The notes: a model not told the origin generated them from the letters alone. DNA of 64,000 bases from Valencia hispanica (GCA_963556495.2 OY747705.1:21726501-21790500); one strand, 5' to 3'; counted from the stretch's first letter, positions 24,032-37,379 are shown. Program-made: numbers and translations.

Positions 24032-24051
24032 GTTATAACGTGATAGTTTCA

Positions 24052-24995
24052 CGTTTTTGCAATAAACTATAAACTTTTCTTTCAATCCACAGAACATGCT
24101 ACCCGTTTAATATAAAGCTAAAACTAGCACATAAAGATGCACTAAAAACCATGATCATAATATCCTACCTGTTAAATAGGCCTATATGAATAGCACACTG
24201 TGGAAATCTGTTAGTTTTTAAAGCAGCTAATGAATATATACCAAGCCAGTAAGACATAGAGCAGATAGCAGTATTATTACTCCAAAATATTAAAATGTAG
24301 TAGCCTATGATTATAACCACAAATAGCCCGCAAAATACACCGCATTTACTGTACGACTCTAATTAATGGGACTTGTTTACATGCAGTGTAACGATATCAC
24401 AGAAGTGAGACTAACATACAAGGGCTGTCATGTAAACTTGAAACTAGTAACTTAAGGAAAGCCTTAAAATATTTTGAATAAAAATTAGCCAGTAATAAAA
24501 TAATTTGAATAAAACTCACTGTAAACTTCTAAGAAATAAAACAGACGAAATGGATCTTCCAGGTAGGAATTCTTGATGACAGATTTGCTGAGTAAGTGAA
24601 TTGTGACGTAACATTGAAATGTGCATGCGGGTAGCACAGATAGTGAAACACCGGTGTAGAGATGAATACAATTTCGGCTCAGTCATGATGACAATTGTTC
24701 AAGCTACCTGCTGCTAGGTATCTTCCATTTCTATGTAGCTGCCGAGTATGCTCCACCCAGAGAGCCTTGCAGGACGCTGCACCTACCGGCTTTTGTGAAG
24801 CCTGCTGTAAAGCAAGTCGCATTTGAACTACAAAACCGCTACCCGACGACCCAAAGCTACATAGTGCTGTTATGGCCGATAGAGCGCCGGAAAGCGAATG
24901 CAGAAGTGTCGTTTCACCCTGTAATGAGTTGATCAACCACTGACACGAGTTCGGAAACATTATTTTAAGGTAAAAAAAAACTCTTTAGTGTTGCT
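24052..24995. other. Unannotated intron sequence
   Basis: No gene recognised. 24660-24960 is GC-balanced and contains 'aaagctacatagtg', similar to the TIR of the adjacent TTAA element, so it may be part of a related older element. Confidence 0.35.
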
Positions 24996-24999
24996 TTAA

Positions 25000-25522
25000 A
25001 GCTACATTGTGTATTTTTTTGAGTTAATTCTTAGCAAAAACCCCTTTGTTCTTTCAAAAATATGTTCTCATAGATGTGTAATTACTTCCACCTACTAATG
25101 AAAGTATTCTCGTAAGTGTAGAATCTGCTATTCAGATTACATACGCGCGAGTCGCACGAATGGCTGAATCCATGTTGAGCCTCCATCTTTTATACATTCA
25201 CCAACGAGGAACATTCCTGGAAATTTTAGCCCCGCCTTTCGCGCTTTGGCTACACTCAGTTGCACCGTGACGAATCCCAGACGGAGATTGTCTACTCGCG
25301 GCAGACATCTGACTATATAACTAAATGCAATGTAGTTTTCTAAAGTAACCTCATCACTGGAAGGAACACTGGACCAAGTCGTAATACTGGACATGGTAAC
25401 CTTGGCATGAAACGGCCACCGTTGGAGTAAAAACGCGCTCGGAATGGAGGGGTGGGGCTAGAATATAACATTCAGTTGGTTGTTTCACCGCTAGATGGGA
25501 GAAGTTCTTACACAATGTAGCT
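25000..25522. mobile_element. TTAA-flanked MITE (523 bp)
   Basis: Terminal inverted repeats start AGCTACATTGTGTA at both ends (25000-25013 and 25509-25522). TTAA flanks both sides (24996-24999 and 25523-25526). TTAA duplication is typical of piggyBac and Kolobok superfamilies, and the sequence alone does not separate them. The interior has no transposase domain. Short open frames are not family-like. Confidence 0.8.
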
Positions 25523-25526
25523 TTAA

Positions 25527-26999
25527 ATAATCTATCACATAAAACTACAATAAAATACATTGAAGTTTTTGGTTGTGGCCTTTTGTTCAATAAGATGTTT
25601 CCCTATGTTTGAGCTCCAAAATAATGGATGCACACTAAACAGGCACACACAATGAACCATTCCCCTTGTTATATAACATTTAGCATTAGCCCCAGCTAAT
25701 CCACATCTGCCCACTGTCTGAGCCATTAGCAGCTTTTCACAAACAGCTTTAAAACTGTGAGAACAATCCAAGATGGCCATTTAGGGCTGCATGACTTATG
25801 AATTCAGCTTAAAATGTTTTGGCTGGCCATCGGCTTTGTTGCTTTTAAAAAAATGGACCAGGTTACTAAAGATAAAAAGATATTATCTTTAAACAGGTAT
25901 TTATCTCCACAGAGTTAAGCCTTAATGATTTGGCAAGACAAAACCTAAAAGAGGCCTTGAAAACCATTTATTAAAGTGGTTTATTAAGTGTTAGAGAAGT
26001 TGCCAAAGTTTTTTATACAAGCAAATCACTGCTAAAGATGTTGTGTCAAGGTTATTTTATGTTATTTAGGTATCTGAAGGCTTGATGGAAATGAGACTTC
26101 GAAGATCGTCCCAACAAATATCGAGCAATTAGTAAGAATACAAAAGTTTGTATTAATCAGCAACTAAGGAACTATGACATTGAGTATTATTAGATATATC
26201 ACTCGTCAGTAAATCTAAAACCCCAAATTTCAGCTTGGACTCACTCAAGTACTGCAAGCCTAAAATAGCAGCAGCTCAAGGGCAATGTTATTTAACAACT
26301 CTAGTTCTACAAGAGGGAAAGTTCAAAAAAGAAAAAATCTCAAGCTGGAACAATACAAACAAGGGAAAAAAAAAGAGCCTCAAATAAAGGAGGAAGACTT
26401 GATCTCATAACCATAGACAGAAAAATTAGAAATAAAAATTTCTTGAATTGTCATTGTGATCTGAGCAAAGAATGAGCAAAAAGTAATTAGAAAGTGCCCT
26501 TTACTGCTTTATTCTGTTGTCTAATTTTTGCTTTTGCTCTTTCACTACTATTATGTATACTATTGTAATATCATTCCATTCCTACAAGTCAATGATATAC
26601 TGATATTTAGGGTCGCCTTATTCATTATAACCAATATGCTGTAAACAAAACACTGCAGATCCTGCAATGAAGCGACAGTCTGAAGTTTACCATTTAGGAA
26701 TGAAAATAAACATTTAGCCTTTTTTGAAGTAATTCATCATGTCGAACGTGATTTGGTTTGAACAAAACTAACAAACAAACCTATGTTTCAAATTTCCTAG
26801 TATTTTGTATCCTCCATGTCTCAACAAATCTGCTCCGAATTTCAAAAAGGCAGAAACTCATCACCTCTATAAAAGCCTATTGGTATCGTACACCAAGATC
26901 TTAGCTGCAGATCTTTTCCCATTATCGTTGATTTGGGCTTTCCAGGAAGAATATTCAGGGAGCAGTATTGTGGATTAAAATCCCTTGTTGATGTCAGGG
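25527..26999. other. Unannotated intron sequence
   Basis: AT-rich. Nothing recognised with confidence. Confidence 0.4.
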
Positions 27000-27325
27000 G
27001 TTAGAGGAGACTGGTCCGACTGGTTCGGAAATGTATGAGAAGCTCAAATAACCGCCCATCACAACCAAGGTATGCAGAATACCATCACTGAATGCAGAAC
27101 ACACTGAACCCTGAACCAGATGGGCAGTAGACCACACCAGGTGCCACTCCTATCAGGTAAGAACAGGAAAGGGATATAATCTGTACTGACTCACTAAAAT
27201 TAGACAATTAGAGATTAGAAAAACTTTCCCTGAATTGATGAGTCTTCATTTCAGCTGCAACATTCAGATGCTGATTGATCATGCCTTACATCAGCGGTTC
27301 AGACTGGAGGTATTGTTGAAATCTG
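27000..27325 (+). mobile_element. Tc1-like relic, family B
   Basis: Landmarks of a second Tc1 family: 'ccgcccatcacaaccaaggt', 'atgcagaataccatcactga', 'accacaccaggtgccactcc', 'aagaacaggaaa', 'tgatgagtcttcatttcagc' and 'cggttcagactggagg'. They cover the middle of the transposase (through the first catalytic D region, 'DES.F'). Stops and small deletions are frequent. Distinct from family A. Confidence 0.8.
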
Positions 27326-30300
27326 ATTTAAATTGTGTATTTTAGGGTAGCTTGACAACGTATTGTCTATATAAGCTCTTTAATCTTGTGTAAACTCTTA
27401 ATTTTCTTAGTACCAACACCTCATGTTTTGGATGAAGATTCAAAAAACTGCACTGTCAAAAGAAATTGATACCACAGTATTTATGTCACAGTTCACTGTG
27501 CCACAGCATTTTTTTTTCACACCAAGTCTCTTAAGTTGTATTTCTTGACCTATGCTATGACTATGGAAAAGTTATATTGTAAACCCAATAAATTGCTGCT
27601 TGCAATTTTTCTTTTCTTTCTGTCTTTTGTTGTTCCTATCTTGACTACTCATTCTTAAATATAATAATGCAAGGGCTTGTTTTTTCCAGCGAGAGAAATT
27701 ATTTTTTACAAATAAACTGCAGCTTAAAAAGCACACACTTCTTACTTCCATCAGTATATGTGCAATTTGGAGGTGTTTGTCGTTCTACCCAGTTGGGAGC
27801 CGAATTGGTGCATTTTGATTTGGAGAAGGCCTGATCAATTTTTCATTTTTATTGGGTGAAAATGCTGCCTGGGGATATAATTTGCGTTGTGGCATCCACA
27901 GCAGTGGCAGATGTCTTAAAGCCTCATATGATCGTTCATTCATAAGCCAATAAGGCCATACCTTTAAATGGTTAAAACACACACTCATAAATGCTGGATG
28001 AAAACAAAATGTGTACTGCTTGAGAACATGATGAGTGTTTTGCCATTAAAAGGCATTGTAAAAAGATGCAGTCACTAAGTATGCTGAGGTTGAGAAACAG
28101 GAGGAATGGTGATGGAGGCAGTGGGGCTGAGGTTATAATAGTAAGTAGTTTGGAGAACTAAAGGAGCCAGGTGTGGCGGCCGTAGCAGAGGTAATCAGTG
28201 CACCAATGGGGAGTCATTCCTTTCATAGTGAGAGCGCTGCCAAAGTACCTGGAATAAAAATAATCATTACGCTGCATTAAAGTCACTGTCTGTAAATATG
28301 CCCAGGGTAGCAGTAAAAGGCACTCACGGTGGCCCATGCACCTTAAAACACACATGTGTGAATATTTCAAAACGCACATATGCAAATTACATTAATGCAA
28401 ATATTTCTAGGGGTAGGAATGTTTCTGCACAAATGGTGAGAAATCCCGACCTTCCCTGCTGATCTGCTACCTTCACGCCATCATTAGAAAGAAGGCAAGC
28501 TTTTAACAGAAACAAACTGTTCTCCAAATATAACCTAACTAGCTCAAAGCCCAATCATTACCCCCACCCCTTCTCTGAAACTTTTAAGTGTTATTTTAGC
28601 AACAGAAACCCTAACAGAGGCTTCAACTGTATCTCTTTCACACATTCATTCTGCCTCTCAGCATAGCTGCCTTTAGAAAATCGAAGGATTAAGTCTGCAT
28701 TTAGCAGAATTTAAATTGCAAATAAGGCTTTGTAATTGTTTTAGTCTTTAATCCAAGCAGGGAGGGCCCCTCTGTAATGCAAAGTTTAAACACAGGAGCA
28801 TCTCAGTTCATCTGAGGGAAGCCTGTGCTTGTGTCACAGATTGGTTCAATGACACTAATGAAAAGGGGGTCCAACTAGCTTTCTGGTGACAGACTAGCAA
28901 ACACACGCACACAGATTGAAACATGTACATATGCACTGGAGGATGCACTCCTACACAGCATTCAAACTGAAAAGCTCGGGGTAGCCAGTTTATTTTGGTC
29001 GAGAGTTTGGGTGCCCAGCTGGTACTTGAGACTGGTGGACTGGCAGAGCAGTGGCAGACAGAAGACGCTCTCACACACAGACACATGCTGAGTGCCAGGG
29101 ACACACAGCGCCAGGCTGCAGTGTCTGCCAACAACACGCCTGCCCACTGTTACAAAGACAGACCGAGTCTGAAGAGGAAGGCCAAGCAGAGTTTGACAGA
29201 GGAGCAGGAGCAAAGTGGACCAAGAAAAGGAAAAGGATAGGGTGGCAAAGAGATATTGAAGTTACTCCTATTTTTTTCAAAGGACCGTTTTCATTACTCT
29301 GGTTTCTTAATTTACTTATCTTAGACATAAGAGCTAATTTAGTCAGTTGTGGAACTTGTTTTCAACTAAATTACAGCTATCAAAAGCTCCTACCATGCTC
29401 AATTTGCTTTTGGTGGCAGCACAACACATGAAAAACACGTATCTGATTTATACAAAGAAATCAGATAATGATGCTAAAACTTTGCATCTGACCAGATTGG
29501 GTAGCGAGAACTGCTTTCAATAAACAGCACCTATTTTTCTGTTATAGATTTGTTTATGGTCAAATATTCTCTCCCAAAAATAGCTTCCTCGACAAAGGTG
29601 CCTAAATTATAATTTATTTCCAATGCATGCATGTGAAAACAGTGTAATGTGTCATCTAATAAATAATGTCTTATAATTTTATATCTAATGTTCAATTTAA
29701 TGTCTAATTTTCAATGTTTTGTGTTTTGGAAAATTACATCTGTAAACAGCAAAACTAAACAATAATTTAGTTTGATCAATCTTTCTTTACTTGCTTCTGT
29801 TGGTCTCCCTTTTCTCTTCTTTACTTGAATGTTCCTTTCTTTTCCCATTTATCTTTGCTTTTTTCATCCCTCTCCTTCCACCAGTGAACTCCCCAAATAT
29901 TCTTTATTTAGAATTAGATTGCTCACAAACATGCACATACTATCATTCATACACTATTCACCTATTGTTGTCTCTGTCTTTATCTTTAGCTGTTGTCTCT
30001 CCTCTTCTCCCTCTCATCATTGGTTCTGTCTTGGTTAGTCTGGTTGACTCTGTCATAATGCCAAAATGGTAAATGAGCAAATAAGGTAAAGCAAAGCTTT
30101 ACTTATTTCATTTATTGTCTTCAATGATGCACTGTTATTGACCCATTTTGAATTTGCTTCTATCTATATGGTAATAGGTATTATGATAGTTGGAATTAAA
30201 TGACCTTTTCCTGTTAATTATCTATAACGCAATGTTAGAATATTTAATTGTTTCCAATTCACATGCCTAATGATGACGCCGGTGCTTCTGATGGAGCTGC

Positions 30301-30375
30301 AGCTACAGCTCCTCTCTTTTGGTCATCTCTCCTACCCTCTACTAAATCATGATATCAGCATTAAGTGTGCATTAA

Positions 30376-30376
<1 letters not shown>
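27326..30376. other. Unannotated intron sequence
   Basis: No gene or TE named with confidence. Two octamers (ATGCAAAT at 28380-28387 and 28395-28402) stand 15 bp apart. 28420-28760 looks unique and GC-balanced. Open frames at 28800-29430 lack family resemblance. Confidence 0.35.

Positions 30377-30466
<90 letters not shown>
30377..30466. repeat. (TA)n microsatellite
   Basis: About 45 TA units, uninterrupted. Longer than the one at 5044-5095. Confidence 0.98.
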
Positions 30467-30470
<4 letters not shown>

Positions 30471-30951
30471 TATTTTGTTGCTTTTGTATTAGTCATTTTT
30501 CAGGAATTTCCTTCGACAATATGCCTACTGAGGATATCTAGTTTGCTACCAAACTAACCAAACACCTTGTATGGCAAGGTGTTTATATACACTTTGGCTG
30601 TAATACCTTAATAAGGCGTTAATACACACCTTATTTTTGATACTGATGGCTTGCTTTAAATGACTGTAACCTGACACAGAGTCAAGTCAGCGGCAGTGCT
30701 GATCAGAGTAGAGCACACATGGCCTGTTGTGAGTGATTGAGGGAGCTGTGAGCCTGCAGCTGGAGAGTGAAACAACAGACTGAAAACATTCAAAAATATT
30801 TTTTTGCCTCGAACATCGGACGACTCACACTGAAGTCCAACCAGGACAAAACAGACTTCAGGAGGCGGTACTTTCTTCAGCAGAGGTGATGGTTGAAAAT
30901 AGAGCAAAATTAAGAAAGCTGTCACATTTCTAATGTGTCTAACACTTCCAA

Positions 30952-31004
30952 AAGGCAAGGCAATTTTATTTGAATAGCACACTTTCAACAACAAGGCAAT
31001 TCAG
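30952..31004 (-). repeat. Retroposon 3' tail (inverted-pair member 1)
   Basis: Reverse complement reads 'ccttgttgttgaaagtgtgct', then 'attcaaataaaattgccttg', the standard 3' end of a teleost retroposon ('...aaataaaattgccttgcctt'). Nearly identical in reverse to 32213-32268. Confidence 0.75.
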
Positions 31005-31117
31005 GGTGCTTTGGATGATTAGGAGATACAATGAAAGCAGCAATAAAACAACATTAAAGGCATAAAACACAACATTAGAGACACAACATGAAACATATAA
31101 AAATTATTAATCGCTTA

Positions 31118-31760
31118 AGCCTAGTTTATACTTCTCTGTCAGCAAGTTTGCAGTCACGCACACGTATTGATGGAGACGTTTTCTTTTTATACTTTTCCGC
31201 AATTCCCCACCAGGACGGCAAGGAATGCAGACCTTTTCTTGAGGGGCTCTCAACCATTGCAGTGACTTCTCTGGTTGATGACAGTTTATTTACTTCAGCT
31301 TGTAAACGCACATCCACTCAAGGAGCAATGGCTGACAGAGAGCGAGTTTTGATTGAGCTGAAAAGCTTTTATCTAGAAGTGGAGCTCATGGAATACTCTA
31401 AAAACACATGTAAACAAGCAAACACAGCGGTCTATTTTGTTGTTCTCTACACATCCTGGTGTTCAAAATCAGCAAAAGACCATGTTGGATAAACTGTCCT
31501 TGCAATATAAGGCATCTGCCCAAAAGCTGCATTGACTACTAATTACATAGACTATAGAACACCGTTCTGATTTAATGATCTGGGGCTTATGTTGGGTTGA
31601 CCAATCACAGACGTGTGCTCTCCGTTGCATTGGACAGGTAGTGCTTAAATTGGGCTCTACTCCGCCCGTCCCTGCGTGCCTGTCGGAGAGCCCTTGCGTC
31701 GATGGATAATGGCGCTGCATGTCTCCGCACCTCTGCAGACAGAGAAGCATAAACTAGGCT
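31118..31760 (+). mobile_element. PIF/Harbinger-like MITE, copy 1 (intact)
   Basis: Ends are inverted repeats beginning AGCCTAGTTTATACTTCTC (left) and, reverse-complemented, AGCCTAGTTTATGCTTCTC (right). TTA flanks both sides (31115-31117 and 31761-31763), matching the 3-bp TWA duplication of PIF/Harbinger. A + strand ORF in the middle has an in-frame MADRERVLIELKSFYLEVEL segment also present in the second copy at 37383-39580. No DDE domain is present, so it is non-autonomous. Confidence 0.85.
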
Positions 31761-31763
31761 TTA

Positions 31764-32212
31764 CTCAAAGGAGTTTCAGCAGCTTTGCAGTGGTCTGGTA
31801 GTTTGTTCAAAAGGGAGAAGTTTAACTAAACTATTATGTGTAATGCTCTATTTTGGCCACACTCATTTCCACTCTGCTCCTCTTTTGATCCCACATTGCA
31901 GGCATGATTTTTAAAAGCTCGCTCATGCCGTAATTTGTGATTTATGAAGGGCAAGAGGGTGCTCAGAGAGGGGCTCTTCTTAATAGGTTCATGGTTCCAC
32001 ATCCCCTCAAATACAAAGCCTGTCAAGTATTTTCCAGCCTATGTTACTGGAGACACCGTTACTTTGCAAACATATAATGAATAAAACACCAGTTCAAACA
32101 GGGATGCCAAGCATGCAACAGTAGAAAAAACAAGAGCAAAGGAAGTAAAACCCAGAGAGTTTATGTTTTTAATGACAAAATATGTGAGAATCACGTTTTG
32201 GGGTTTTTTCTA
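31764..32212. other. Unannotated intron sequence
   Basis: Nothing recognised between the MITE and the + strand retroposon tail. Confidence 0.4.
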
Positions 32213-32268
32213 CCTTGAATTACCTTGTTGTTGAAAGTGTGCTATACAAATAAAATTGCCTTGCCTTA
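32213..32268 (+). repeat. Retroposon 3' tail (inverted-pair member 2)
   Basis: 'ccttgttgttgaaagtgtgct' then 'atacaaataaaattgccttg'. It is the mirror of 30952-31004, 1.2 kb away, with the Harbinger-like MITE between them. Confidence 0.75.
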
Positions 32269-33890
32269 CCTGCATACAGCTTGTTAAATTTCTGAGTAAA
32301 GAGCACTTATAGACCTGCTTGAAATCAACAGTCAAACCTTTTTCAAAAATTCAAATATTTCTCATATATATGTATGTACATAAGCTTCAGACTTAGCTGT
32401 CTTAATTTGTGAACCTGACATAAAAAGAAGGATATGGCCTCTGATCTGTCTGTGGGAGTTAACCTAGAGGAGTGTACGTTTAAAGATAGTTTCTGCTTCC
32501 TTGGATTTGACTGACAATCCCTCTAACAATCATCATAGGTTTAGATCTAATGAGGAATGGCAGTAATAGAGAGCTCCAAGCCCTTTTTACTCTGAGAAGA
32601 AAAAAGACTGAGAGTTTCATAGCATGGGGGAAAAAAAGTTGATTCATTGAAAAGAAATTTACTTGGTGAAGCTGTGCAATTCTCAGCAGTTCAAGTACAA
32701 ACGTTGAAGAGTAAAAAGCTTTAAAAGTGGAGTCATTTCTTTTTCCATTTTTGCATGTTATTGTGTCATATAATTACAGTTGACAAAGATGTGATATATT
32801 TAGCTTTTTAAAGCTCTCTTTAATTCCAGAATTTAGTAAACTGAGGTAGGAATGGCAGCCCTTAAATTACTTGACACTGTTTCCCGAAAAGTAACATTTA
32901 TTTATTACTCATTATTAGCTGTTCATGGGTAACTGGGTTAGGGAAATCAAATGGGACTGGGATAGAAAGTAAACTCTTCAGAGCTCGGCCTCCACAATAA
33001 CCGGGTTGATGACATTTAGGCTGCTCTGGCTAGCAGAACAAGAGGCTAACACCAAAAGCCAGATTAAGGAAAACCGCAAACTTCAAAAGGAGTCCCCGGT
33101 GACTTTGGACCGTTGCTTTCACCTGAACGTTGTTACATTTCCAGCTCCTTTTTTTTGTTTTCGCTCCCGTCGCTCTTTCTTTCACCCTGTATCATTTAGC
33201 TGTCTTCATGTGTCCGTCTCCATGTCTGTCTCTGTCAAATAGAGATCCAGCAGCTTGTCCTTACAGAGTTTAGATCAAATGCTAAACCACAGATCAGTGT
33301 AAGCCTGCACAGAATGAACCTGCAAGGGAGGCAGCCATAAACAATATTTGATCTCGTGCTTCTGTCACTTCTAGACCTCAACATACAGACATAGCTTGAG
33401 GGCAGCATTTTCAGGCTTTGTTGCCTCCCTCAGATAGAGAAAAGCATACACAGAGACACAGGAGCCGACTGGCCTTTTTCATTTAGACTCTAACAACGGT
33501 AAACAACGCAGCACAAAGGCAGCATCCTCTCGCTCAGCCTGCTGCCTGCACTCCACGTGCTGTTTGATATAAAAAGACAAAACAGGCGTGAATGGAGGAG
33601 GAGAGTTGGCGGTGGGGATTATCGAAGGACGGACAGAAAAGGACAAAGCATTGTGGTGAGATGCTTGCACTGTAGGCTATATTTAAGATAAAAATAAACC
33701 AGGGGAATCTGTATGAAGAAGATATTAAAACAAGACGGCTTCAGGTTGCATCTTCTGTCCATACCCACTCCTCCTGCAGTATGGATGTTATTATTATTCC
33801 TGCATGTCGTCATGCCGCTTCACCCCCTTCCCTCGAGTGAGGAAGTGGGCACTGGTGGCATCCAGCCAGATTAGCCAATCAACCTTCTCC
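32269..33890. other. Unannotated intron sequence
   Basis: AT-rich. No gene or TE recognised. Confidence 0.4.
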
Positions 33891-33897
33891 AAAAAAA

Positions 33898-33965
<68 letters not shown>
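33891..33965. repeat. (AAAG)n microsatellite
   Basis: A short A-run followed by about 17 AAAG units. A homopurine strand. Spurious Lys/Glu/Arg and Phe/Leu/Ser frames cross it. Confidence 0.97.
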
Positions 33966-34311
33966 GAAAAACAGCAGGAAAGTGTTGGAGGATGAATGGT
34001 AAAAAAGACCTGAGAGAAAATGAAGCAGGCAAGACGGTGTTGGATGAGAAAATTGTGTCTTTGAAAAAAGAGCAAAGACTGATAAAGAAAAAAAGAGTCT
34101 GGTTGAAAGTGAGCACCTGGTGCAGCAACACTGCTGGCGGCAGTGATGGAAAACACACAGAACGCCGCACACGGCGTCCAGACAAAGGGTCGACCATCAG
34201 CGGTTGTTTACAGAGCGCAGCTCCTCCCCTCCTGCCACCTGTTACTGTGGTTGAGCCGAACAAATGTTTAACCCTCTCAAAGAGTCCCCTAGCAACAGCC
34301 AGCAGAGCATC

Positions 34312-34343
34312 TCCATCCATCCATCCATCCATCCATCCATCCA
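34312..34343. repeat. (TCCA)n microsatellite
   Basis: Eight TCCA units. Confidence 0.95.
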
Positions 34344-37300
34344 CAGACTGCAGCTCCGAGTTGAGCAACTCAGTTTAGCGCTGTTCGGCACACTTATTCC
34401 CCTTATCTATTCATATGTACCAATCAATCAGGACCTTAAACGCTTCTGCTCATCAGTCGGTCGACTAGCAGACCAAGTATCACAAACTACTTGGATAATA
34501 TTCCAAAGACTTATATAACTAAAAAGCCTGACCAACATTTCTGTTGTGTATTAAAGGTTTTCTCATTATTAAAATGTCTTCTAAAACAAAAGCCTGCTTC
34601 TAACCTTGGTTCACTAGAAAAATGAAAGTTGGACTGGTAAATATGTAATAAAAATAATCTGTAAAAAAAAAAAGTGTCCAGGTTTCTTAAATTATTTGTT
34701 TAAAATGTTATACTTTCGGATTTCTATGACGCTATTTGGTCCCATTTTTTCTTAGATGTTTTAGGACAAACATTTACAGTAAGTGTAAACATTTAAAAGT
34801 AAATTTACTTAACTAATATTGCTTAACACTGTATATTCATCGTATAGTCAGGAAGAAAAGCAAAAATTGAATATGATAGATGGGTGAGAAGGAATGACAC
34901 TGTAGAAGGACAAGATCATGTATTTATCATTTCAATATGAGATTCTCACAGTATGATAATTTTGAATAAAAATTGTTTCAGAGAAATACAGTGTTTACAC
35001 AAAAATTTATAAAATCTATAACATCTAATGGCTTTAATTTAAAATGTAAGTTCAAAAGTTATTTTAAAAGCTGTAAAAAACAACATATTTATTGTTATTT
35101 CGGTTATAATACATACACTTAAACAAAATGAATGAAATAAAACCGTGCACATCAACAGGTGTGGGGAGGGTAAGTACTGTATTACTCTAAGATCCTTAAA
35201 ATCGGCGTACGGTTGCTTTAGCACGTTCTCCTCCATCTCATTAAAACTGCCTTAAACAGTAAAACCTTGGTTTACCTTGATAAGGTTAGCGCTTTAGTCC
35301 AACATCAGACATTCAGAAAGTGATTGAAGTGAGCCTATTTCGAACATGGGCACGTCAAATACTAAATAACTCTATTTTTATTTCCTTATTCTTGAAATTC
35401 ACTAAAACTGAAAACAGACTTTCTAACACATCAACAAACTGTAGGTCTTTTGATACAGTTTTGTAAAAATAAAATCAATTTTAGAAACATATGCAATGAT
35501 GCATAAACAAGTCTACAGTTTTAATTCCTTAGTTTATTGTTGGATTCAGAATCACATCTAACTTGTAGCTCGTTTTTCCATTTATAGTCACTTTAGCTGC
35601 TGGATTAATGCAAAGTTTACGCAAAGGAGTTTATGTTACAGTTGTTAGGAAAAAAATCTGACTTCAAATGTCCACTTTTTCTATGTCAACAACAACATAT
35701 ACTCAGCGAAACAAATTAAGTTTTGACCTGTAAATAGGGCTTCAGGCTGCCAACTAATTTGCAATTTCCATTCCATAGTTTGGATTTCCTATTAAAATAA
35801 AATAAAAACAAAACAAACTCCTAAAATATTAATTTAAAAGCTCTGCAATTAAATGAACAACAAAGCCACAGAACTCTAACATTGAGATTTATTTAAAAAA
35901 TGTTTTTTAAAGTATAAAATTTTTTTTAAATCGTACTGAAAGCCAGAAATCGGTATCAGCCAGTAAACACCTGATCAGTGCATTTCAAGACATTTCTATT
36001 TAGGAAAAAACAAAATCTGAAACTCGAGGTCTAATATGGTCGATAAACCAATAAGTGATAATAAAGCCTATATAAAACCATTGTGAAACACACTTTGAGC
36101 AATTTGTGTATTTAGAAAGTCAGATTTTCATCTTTCAAAGAATAAAATATTCAATTAAGCCATTTGCAATCTAACTGCAGTTGTCCATACTTACTAATAC
36201 CTGGAAAATACTAGAAATAAATCTCTTCTTCTCAATATATTTATAACGTGGAGGTTAGTCTATTTTTCCTTTAAGCGTGATTGCAAGAATAAAAACATGC
36301 AAGAAATCAACTGAAGCAAACCAATTTTTGCTTGACACAAAAAGCTTTTTTAATTTTCTCCTGACGTTTCTGCCAACTATCATCATCTTCATCAGTCAAC
36401 CAGGAGCTCAATGGAGTCAGTAAAGGGCTGTGACGTGAGTGACGCTCTTGTGGCACTAAATCTGTGACTCTCCGCAGGCAGCGAACCCAGGCTTGCAAGA
36501 GCCGCAGATGTTTGGGGTCGCGACCTCCAGCTGGGGCAAAGCAAAAAGTCTGCAACGAGGCCGAGCCTAACGCTTCCTGAAAGGCTCGGTTTGGCTTGGA
36601 CTGTGAGTGCGTGCACGCGTGTTAGCCGAGCAGAAAACAACAGGCTCTTTCTTTTAATCCGAATGTTGCACGAGTGTGCGTGCGCAGACTTGAGTTCCTG
36701 TATGTTCGTAAACATGTTTGCTTTCTTCATCACAAAGCTTGCGTGCTTTAATCACTCATATTGCGTTACAAAAGACATGCTCTAATAATCAAACACATTT
36801 CCTCAACAAAGCACTCTTTTGAGGAGCGTCCAAATTCCCAAAGAGAAAGAGGACTACAAGATGTACCAATCTCTTTTAGGAAATAAACATGATTAAAAGG
36901 CAATGTAAAGAGGAAGGCTGAAATACAAATCCAACAATTAAGAGGAGAGGAAAAGATTACTTTACAAGACTTCAGGCTCTTTATCATACACTACCTCACT
37001 CACTTTGAGTGTGCATATTAATTTGTATAAGAGTGTGGGTGTGTGATATACAAATAAGCCTCGCTACATGTAGGAGTGTTTACATGCAACCTGTAAAGTG
37101 ATAAACAGAACATTTCTGACTTAAAGGTGAACTCAACCAGCTACCCAGTGAGTCAGAGGGCTCTAGTTCTGGGACTGCGTCCAGAGATCCAATTCCGCCA
37201 CACTCCCTTGGATTAGCTGTCAACGGGTCCCCCAGATCTGAGGATTAGCACATTATTTTCCAGTATCTCTCCCCAAACTGAAGAGTCTGTATCAAGTCTA

Positions 37301-37379
37301 CATCACTGCTGATGATGAAGGACGTAAGATGTGGCTAAAAATCAAACCAAACTGAGACGTGAGAATCCAGATCTCTAAC
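34344..37379. other. Unannotated intron sequence
   Basis: AT-rich to 36300. 'aaatcggtatcagccagtaa' at 35947-35966 with a following 'gatcagtgcat' resembles a decayed hAT end. 36430-36660 is GC-richer with a small hairpin (CCGAGCCT/AGGCTCGG, 36561-36589). No gene. Confidence 0.4.

Larger units (their letters stand above)
23505..24051. repeat. 32-bp perfect palindrome split by the solo LTR
   Basis: Arms TGAAACTATCACGTTA (23505-23520) and TAACGTGATAGTTTCA (24036-24051) are exact reverse complements. Removing the LTR and one TSD restores a continuous 32-bp palindrome. A related TATCACGTTATAACG occurs at about 23464-23478. Confidence 0.9.

Noticed and set aside
28380..28402. Paired POU octamers (ATGCAAAT twice)
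   Set aside because: Octamers also occur near 9887, 40433 and 60486. The number is not clearly above chance for 64 kb of AT-rich DNA.
28995..29431. Overlapping ORFs on both strands suggestive of a gene
   Set aside because: No recognisable domain, codon pattern or splice context; frames overlap equally on both strands.
36561..36589. 8-bp stem hairpin CCGAGCCT/AGGCTCGG
   Set aside because: Too short, with a 13-nt loop and no RNA-gene context.
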